Shown in pieces: positions 57,298 to 64,000 of a DNA stretch of 64,000 bases. Position 1 is the stretch's first letter; each line of letters begins with the position of its first letter. The position numbers and the translations under genes are program-made. The notes beneath the pieces were generated by a model that was not told where the DNA came from, did not search any database, and worked only from the letters and a program-made list of their open reading frames with translations. This DNA comes from Cryptomeria japonica. Its lineage: Eukaryota > Streptophyta > Pinopsida > Cupressales > Cupressaceae. The stretch lies in assembly GCF_030272615.1 (NCBI RefSeq), contig NC_081415.1, positions 418,896,757 through 418,960,756 of the forward strand, given 5' to 3'.

Positions 57298-58151
57298 CTA
57301 TCTTGGTGATGGAGGAAGAGACATTAGTGAGAGTAGAGGTTCTATTTTGTATCCATCCATGCCAGTATTTGTGATTTTCAATTTCTTCTCTAAATATTTC
57401 AGCAAAGTTTCTAAACTTTCAGATGTAGAGGGAACAAAAGCATCAGCACTCTGCATTATTGCATTATAGTAATAGCTTGTATCAACAGTAATACTGACTT
57501 CAACTCCGTTGTAAGGAAATTTCAAGCACTGATGATATGTAGATGGTACCGCTTTCATTTCATGAATCCACGGCCTCCCCAATAAGATATTGTATGAAAG
57601 AGGAAGGTCGAGCATCTAAAAGATAACATCTCTTTCCATAGGTCCTACTCTGATTGGTAATAGTACCATACCTTTAGACATTTAACTCAGTGTTTATGGA
57701 TCATAGCTTCGATGTGTAATGGTTGGTTATGCGGGTGATTTAGTGAGTTATCATCTTCTTTAGAGAAAGTGAGGTAATGGAGTGAAGTCAAGCAACCCAC
57801 CATAGATTGAAACTGATCTACATCTAAATATTTAGGAATATTAGTAGTGAGCAAAGCTTTGTCCAGGATCTCTCTATGAGCAGAAGAGATCTTAAGCAGT
57901 TCTAAAATGGAGATTTGAGCGTTAGTTCTTTTCAATTGTTCGACGATGCTATAACTAGGAGAGGATGATGAAGCCAGTTGCTTAGGTTTAGCTATGATTG
58001 TATTGGTTTGTCTATTTAAAGAAGTTGGTAGATTTGATGTTGTTTGAGAAGAAGTTGGGGAACTAGCTCCTTGGAGAGTAACCTTCTTCTGAGCGCGGGT
58101 CACAGCATTGGTAGTTTGTGCTTGATTTTGTTTATCTATGATTATGATCAC
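57298..58151 (-). pseudogene. Gypsy-2 protease region with active site deleted
   Basis: Upstream text SIVEQLKRTNAQISILELL, MVGCLTSLHYLTF and LHIEAMIHKH leads to where the D-G-G-A/S active site is expected. The sequence instead jumps at about 57670-57690 to SKGMVLLPIRVGP, then MLDLPLSYNILLGRPWIHEM and AVPSTYHQCLKFPY. The flap and C-terminal part are present; the catalytic aspartate segment, about 50-60 residues in relatives, is missing. Confidence 0.75.
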
Positions 58152-58175
58152 ATTGCAATATTTAGGTTGGGAAGA

Positions 58176-59870
58176 TTATATCATGTTGATCACATTGTCA
58201 TTGTTAGTGTAGGTGTAATTGACTTTAGCACCTCCCTTTGATTTTGAGGAATCACCTTGTTCATAAGCAGGTAAGGGATCTTTAAAATCCTTGTGATCAA
58301 CATTAGTCATGTGATTTCCAACAATGATTTTGCCAGCGTCGATGAGATCTTGAATTTCATGTTTGAGCTTCATGCAGTTGTTTGTGGTATGACCCTTGTT
58401 TCGATGGTATTCACAGTATTCATGTTCTCTCCACCATTTGGGTTTAACTTTTGGAACATATGGTCTAGAATTGTCCGACAATGTTATCAGATCATTTGCT
58501 AATAAATTTTTAAAAGCTAATTCATATGATTCATCTAGAGGAGTAAAATCACATTTAGGCTTTGAAAGCCAAGGTTTCTCTTTAAACCATTCTTTTGATT
58601 TTTTTGGAGGATTTTCTATTGCAGTTTCAACCGCTTTGAGTTCTTGTGTGCCACTAGCCAGGTTAAATATCGTGGATTTTGATTTTGCTTGAACAGTGTC
58701 TACCACTCCGTCATTAACAACGTTTCTATTGATATCTTTTTTGTATTTCTAGTATTTTTTCTTTTCTTTATAACTAGAACCTTGAGATGTTTCTTTCCAA
58801 AGTGATATATCTTTTTTCTTTATGAGCACATCTTCCATTCTGAGGGCACTATTTACCATTTTTTGAATGAAGGGTATACATGCATTTGGATACTATATTT
58901 CAATTCAGCGATCAAGTTATTGATGAAGATATCCATCTTCTCAGAATTTGGAATAGGCCGTGAATATCTAGAGAGCATCTTTCTCCAACGTTGAAGAAAA
59001 GTAAGAAAAGGTTCTCCTGTTTTCTGTTTAGTGTTGCAAAGCTCAATCATAGTGACTAGATGATGAATTCTATAGGAGTATTGTTGTATAAATAATTGGA
59101 TTAATTCCTCAAAAGTTTTGATCCCCATAGGTAGGCTTGGAAACCCTTCCATAGCTTGTCCTCCTAAACTTCTCAGGAAGAGGCGCATGAGGTATGTTTG
59201 TTCATGCATGAATTACATACATAAAGCACAAAATTCTCTGACATGGTCTTGAGGATCTGCATTCCCATCATATTTGTCAAACTTGGGAATCTCCACTCTT
59301 GAAGGAAATGGAGGCATGTAGAGATTTTTGTCAAATGGAAATGGGCATATTGTGTCTAGAGAATATTGCTTTGATATTTTATCCTTGTTTTTCAGTACTA
59401 TGATTTCTATCTGTAATGCTTGTAATTGTTTGTTTACCAATACTAAAGGTGTCTCTTCCTCTTTAGTGATGAGGGTTTCAATATCATAATCAATAGGAAG
59501 CTCGGTGCCTTGCTTTGCTAGCTCTAGAAAATGCTCTTCCTTTTCTCTATACATGATGATCTTCATCATCTTTCGGAAATGTTTATCATTTAGACATTTA
59601 TTTATAATAGTTTCTGGAGGTTCAGAGACTACATATTCGTCTGATGAGGAATCACTTTCAGTAGCATGATTGTTGAGGTTGTCATAAGTATCTCATTTAG
59701 TAGCTTGTCTTTCTTGCCTTTCTTTGGACATGGTGGGAGATAGGGGTTGATAAAAGATTTGTAGATTAAAAATTGGTATTTGTGATGATGAAGGTTTATT
59801 TGGGATGAGTTCTTATACAAAGAATGGATTGTCGTTTGATGAAAATGATACTCCTTTACCTTTGTCAACT
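58176..59870 (-). pseudogene. Gypsy-2 gag
   Basis: 59569-59213 includes FPSRVEIPKFDKYDGNADPQDHV, the entry to the Gag capsid. 59209-58853 has MRLFLRSLGGQAMEGFPSLP, FIQQYSYRI, KTGEPFLTFLQRWRKM and ELKYSIQMHVYP. 58706-58176 carries a Tat-type zinc knuckle CEYHRNKGHTTNNC followed by LKHEIQDLIDAGKI. Stops separate the frames. Lysine-rich N-terminal text extends to about 59870. Confidence 0.88.
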
Positions 59871-59879
59871 TTCTTGCAA

Positions 59880-61945
59880 GAACTTATGGTTTGAACAAGC
59901 ATTTACAACTAACGGGACTGAGAGCTAGATGTGGTGCATAAGTCAAGATCAAATTGAAACTAGTTGTTCATTTAACGTAGTGATTTGAGAGAAGTAACTA
60001 AGATCTGGTCTGGTTTTAGGAATGATTTATCCCATATAAGACATTATCTAAGTTAACTTAGGTTTGATAAGATGTTGATTGAACTAGTTGGAAGATGATC
60101 GACAAAATCGTGCAACACAATGGTATGGGTACACTATCAAGATTTTTTATGCTCAGAATTATGATAACCAGTTTTGTGCTTGCTATAAACTGATCTGGGC
60201 AATTTTGACTATTTTGACTAACAAGATTAGGAATTCGTAAGATAGAGTTTTTAGACCCAGATGACAGTTTAGTTGTTTAAAGATGATAAAGACATTTTTT
60301 CGTACGAGTTGCTGCCTGATTTCGTACGACAGTTGGGTAGACTCCAGATGATAATCTACTAATTGTGATGTATATTCATATGATAGACTGTAAAAGACTA
60401 GATGATAATTTTTCCAATTCATATGACAGATTTTATAGAACCAGACGACAAACTGTTAAGATCAATGAAGACTCGTATGACAATAGATATGTAGCAGGAC
60501 GATAATTTAGCAGACTCATACAACAGAGGACTGGACAGAGATGAAATTCTGTCAGGTAGAGTTTTTGAATGATTGATGAAGACCAATTTTTGGACACAGA
60601 CTGAGTTTATCACTGAGTTGTTGATTTGTTTGATTTGTTTTCTCCAGTTTCAGTATTTTAGTTTTAGTTTCAGTTTTAGGGATGAAAACATGCAAGATAT
60701 ATATAATGACTTCAATCACAACACGCTAACCCTATGGAAGTTGGCTTAGAGAAGAAAACCTTTGCTTGCTGACTTAGGTACACACCCAATAGCTAATCAG
60801 AATATGACCGCTAAGTCTCACGCAATGGATTCTTAGTGCCGTATTAGTTGGCTCCGAATGCTAATGGGGGCATGATATGGCAAGTGTCTTGGGAGAGTTA
60901 CTATCTCTCTTGCATAAAGATTATCCCCCTTTCGGAGGTGAATCGGGTAACTTCTATCGTATAGTTCTTAGTTAGGAATTTTGTTCGAAATTACCCCTTG
61001 AAGTCACGCAAGCATGGTTGAGGCCTATAGCCTGACAAGGTACCAAAACAAGTTGTAGTCACGTAAATGTGATTGAGACCCCGAGAACCTACAAAATTCT
61101 CGATATGAGAGATCTCAAAGAGAAAACTCAAATAATCCCATCCTCTGAGACTTTAATCACTAGAGGCCTATTTATTATAGTGATTTGGAATGCTCAGATC
61201 TAGTTGTACTCACTTGGGTTGTTCTCACAGGGTGATTACTTTTTCCCATAGTGACAGACCCGCTAAAGGCATACAAATCTCAAAATTTAGAAAAATCTTC
61301 GAGGGTTTAGATTTTTGATTGTCTGTAAAAGACAAGAGCATACTCTCCTACCTCTCTGATTTTTCTGAAAACATGAAAGACAAATTTGTTCTTTAACCAG
61401 ATAGTAATTTAAGTGCCTAAAAAAAATTGAACTTTTAAAGAATACACGAAGTTTGGTCAATTTTCTTTAGGCAACCTAAAAAACCAATGCATCAGTAGTC
61501 ATTTTGTTTTCAATTCTTTGATTGGCGGATGTTGATTGATAAACTCTCTAACAAGTGTTCTGCAAGAAAATTAGTTACACTATAAAAATCTTAGGCAAAT
61601 AGAAGACAGACCAGGGTTATCATCAGCGTTAGCAAAATCTAAATTCAATTTACGAAAAAAACCCTGAAAAGTATACTGTTTTTGAAATGTTAAAACAAAA
61701 ATTCATACAACAGAGTATACCTTCCCGTACGAGTATTCTCACAAGCCTGAACAATAAAATACAGAGTCAAATTGTTAGAGCAAAAACTCATACGAGCTCC
61801 TTTTCTAATTCACACGATAAAACATAGGTCTTGACAAAATGTCATATGATGAAGGAAGTAGACTCATACGATATTTAGCAGAGACTGTACGGACGAGACA
61901 TGAAAGGTAAGAAAGAGTGATTTTGAGGCCGAATGATTGAATTCT
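59880..61945. other. Gypsy-2 5' leader, non-coding, with TCRTAYGA clusters
   Basis: Roughly 2 kb between the primer site and gag holds no gene. Two clusters of the self-complementary octamer TCRTAYGA lie at 60300-60480 (five exact) and 61788-61871 (three exact plus near matches). Long leaders are normal for Tat/Ogre elements. Confidence 0.6.
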
Positions 61946-61947
61946 GA

Positions 61948-61965
61948 GCTCCACGGTGGGTGCCA
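61948..61965 (-). other. Primer binding site of gypsy-2
   Basis: The minus strand reads TGGCACCCACCGTGG a few As after the 5' LTR. TGG at this position is the universal start for a tRNA-primed site; I cannot name the tRNA with confidence. Confidence 0.65.
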
Positions 61966-61969
61966 AAAA

Positions 61970-62998
61970 TGTGTGTGAAAAGTGGACTTGTATCTGTATC
62001 TGTATCTAAATACACAACACTTCAATTAAGTCATTAGATGCATGGTTAGTAAATCAATAATCAATAATGAACAATAAACCATTACAAAGTGACCTATTGC
62101 CTTCTGGTAGATGCGAGTTTAGTCTTGCTCTCAGATTTCATATGCAATACCAGTGACTAGATGACATCTAAACGAAGGATTTAATCTATATGAACATGAA
62201 ATTGAGCTAAATGGATGCAAGATTAAGCTAGATATGCATGATTAATCTAACATGATTTAAGAAATATTAAGCTAGATGATTTAACAAATATGAAATAACT
62301 AATATGAAATATCTCAATGCACAAAATCTTAATAAACCTAGAGCAAAAACAACATAATAGCAATACAGTCTCCAGGATCCTTGAATGAGAGATAAGAACC
62401 TGAATTTATAGAAAATTTAGAAAGAAACCAACGGCTGAGATCAAATGATGATGAGCGGTCAAGATTTTCCAAGAGGAAGCACAATCCAGGTGAATTGATG
62501 TGATTGGCTACTTTTCTCGGTTTTAAACGAAATTGAACTAAAACTAAGATAAAATAAAAAAAAACTGATTTATTCTCTATTTCATTCAATTTTGATATTT
62601 AAATGTTTTAATTGCTTTCTTTGAGATTATTCTTCAATTTTTAATTTGATTTTAAAGATTCTCTCCAATTGATTTATTTTATCAATTTTTAATTCTTTTT
62701 TGTCAATTAATTCCTTTTTTTGATGATTTAATGGCAAATTGATTTATTTAATTAAATATGCTAGGATATTTAATAAAATAAATAAGATAATTGTTTAAAA
62801 AATGGTTTTCTTGGAATGATCAATTAATTAAATGATTATTTAATTAATATTGGCTGATTAATTTGCCATGTGACACTGGTGATTTAAGAAATTAATTGTG
62901 TGCTCAAGATTAATTTTAAAATGCCTTTGGTTAGGACCTTGGTGTCGTTGTCTAGATTAGGGGCTCATGGTTTAGATGACCATTTTTAGGGTATTACA
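61970..62998 (-). repeat. Gypsy-2 5' LTR (1,029 bp)
   Basis: Plus-strand ends are TGTGTGTGAAAAG and GGGTATTACA. It is followed by GTAGT (62999-63003), the TSD partner of 42690-42694. Confidence 0.92.
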
Positions 62999-63003
62999 GT
63001 AGT

Positions 63004-63975
63004 GCAAAATTTTGTGTGTTAATCCATTTAACAAAGTATTAAACACCACATTCAATGAAACATTACATGAAAGAGAAAAACAAATAAACAAATTAAACAA
63101 CTCCCTCAAATTGTCCCATTGTTCTCTATTCTCACAGACCTTGCAGGATTATGAGTTAGCTCTCAAATGCATGATTGCAAGATGACTACATTATAAACGA
63201 GAGGGAAATGATGCAGTTCTAAAATCTATATGATGATGTGAGATTCTAGAATATCATGATAACTATGCTAAACTGCCATTATCAAGATGCAAAATGATCT
63301 AATTGGTATGCTAATTATGATGCAAAAGCTATGAAAATGCTGCAAATAATGTTGAGATTGCTAAGGATCCTCTAATGGCTGAGAAGAGGGCTATTTATAG
63401 ATTTTCCAAAGCCAAAGCTAAGGTGGCATGAATCAATGGTGAAGATTTGATCTAGAGATATCAACAGTAAAAAATGAAGGTGTTAGAGGTGAGATTGAAG
63501 GATAGGACACTTGTCATCCCTAGAGGGACAAGAGTTAAGGAATCTCCAACAATTGCCAACAATAAGGCAAGTCATGGCAAGGAGGTAAAGAAAATGTGGC
63601 AAAGATGTCATGTGTCCTCAAGAGAGTCTAACCAACCCACAAGAGGTTAGGATGAGGAAGTTGGAGGAGATAGGGTTACTTAAACTCATGGTTAGGTGGG
63701 ATGGGTTAGGATAGAATTTGGTTAGGTTAGGTAGTTAAAGATTAGGACACATGTGCCCAAATTTGAATTAAAAATTCAAATTTAATAGTAATGAATAATT
63801 AAATAAATTAAATTTGCCTATTTAATTAGGAAAAAATAGAAGAAATAATTAGAAATAATGAACCATATAAATAAATTATTAAATTCATTTATATAGTAGA
63901 GGAATAAAAGACTTTTTTCAATTAAATAACTTTGTATTTAATCAGTTATCTCCAGACCAATTTTTAGTTTATACA
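63004..63975 (-). repeat. Element F 3' LTR, main segment
   Basis: It continues the 14 bases at 42681-42694. It is AT-rich, has no gene and ends TTTATACA. A purine tract on the minus strand follows (63976-63990). Confidence 0.65.
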
Positions 63976-64000
63976 TTTTGCCCCTCTTTGAAGCAATGTG

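Larger units (their letters stand above)
42697..62998 (-). mobile_element. Gypsy-2: Tat/Ogre-type Ty3/gypsy element (~20 kb)
   Basis: LTRs of about 1.0 kb flank gag, protease, RT, RNase H, a second archaeal-type RNase H and integrase on the minus strand. Between integrase and the 3' LTR is an antisense plant-mobile-domain gene. The probable TSD is GTAGT (42690-42694 and 62999-63003), with two extra T before the left LTR. A second RNase H and large non-coding spacers are hallmarks of Tat/Ogre. Without its 3.56-kb insertion it is about 16.7 kb. All genes are damaged. The LTRs are moderately diverged: less than gypsy-1, far more than the LARD-like element. Confidence 0.9.
42681..64000 (-). mobile_element. 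Element F: Ty3/gypsy 3' end, mostly off the right edge
   Basis: The LTR runs 42681-42694 then 63004-63975, split by gypsy-2. It begins TGTATA and ends TATACA, a perfect 6-bp inverted terminal match. Directly right, at 63976-63990, the minus strand has CAAAGAGGGGC followed by As, the same polypurine tract type as gypsy-2, so this is a 3' LTR and the coding part lies beyond 64000. The total LTR is about 986 bp and non-coding. Confidence 0.7.

Overview
The window looks like intergenic DNA from a large, repeat-rich plant nuclear genome. A conifer or other gymnosperm is my best guess, but that is inference: the sequence shows only plant-type retroelements. I found no convincing host gene, tRNA, rRNA or CRISPR array. 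Almost all of it resolves into retrotransposons nested inside one another, and most junctions can be placed to the base from target-site duplications (TSDs) and TG...CA ends.

Layout. (1) 1-1870: no recognised feature. (2) 1871-5328: right-hand part of a Ty1/copia element on the minus strand, with a 428-bp 5' LTR and an initiator-tRNA-Met primer site, interrupted by a 1.2-kb solo LTR (2273-3502, TSD CCCAA). (3) 5329-42680: an old LTR element, called E here, whose two LTR copies form the scaffold of the middle. Its 5' LTR is split by a minus-strand LINE (6476-25667, 13-bp TSD). The LINE is split by a very young 12,976-bp non-autonomous LTR element (11102-24077, TSD TAAAG) with 4.57-kb LTRs and no coding capacity. 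E's 3' LTR is split by a full-length Athila-like Ty3/gypsy element, gypsy-1 (27539-41864, minus strand, TSD AAGTA), which carries two solo LTRs in its integrase gene (32164-33490, TSD CAATC; 33879-35297, TSD GGCTT). (4) 42681-64000: the 3' LTR of a further gypsy element, F, which runs off the right edge. Fourteen bases inside that LTR sits a ~20-kb Tat/Ogre-type element, gypsy-2 (42697-62998, minus strand), interrupted in reverse transcriptase by a 3.56-kb insertion (51271-54829, TSD GATCT). Gypsy-2 has a second, archaeal-type RNase H and an antisense plant-mobile-domain (PMD) gene with its own TATA box.

Function. All coding regions are retroelement genes (gag, protease, reverse transcriptase, RNase H, integrase, LINE endonuclease) and all are broken by stops, frameshifts, deletions or insertions. 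The least decayed element is the non-coding 11102-24077 element, which would need proteins from elsewhere.

The most interesting signal is that two unrelated retroelement classes, the LINE (6703-8430) and gypsy-1 (28803-31310), each carry downstream of their enzymatic genes a reading frame of the same layout: globular domain, highly charged segment, coiled coil. The globular parts share recognisable sequence. Two other unusual signals are clusters of a self-complementary TCRTAYGA motif in gypsy-2, and an array of imperfect hairpins built from CGATGACCCGAT and its near reverse complement inside the 51271-54829 insertion.
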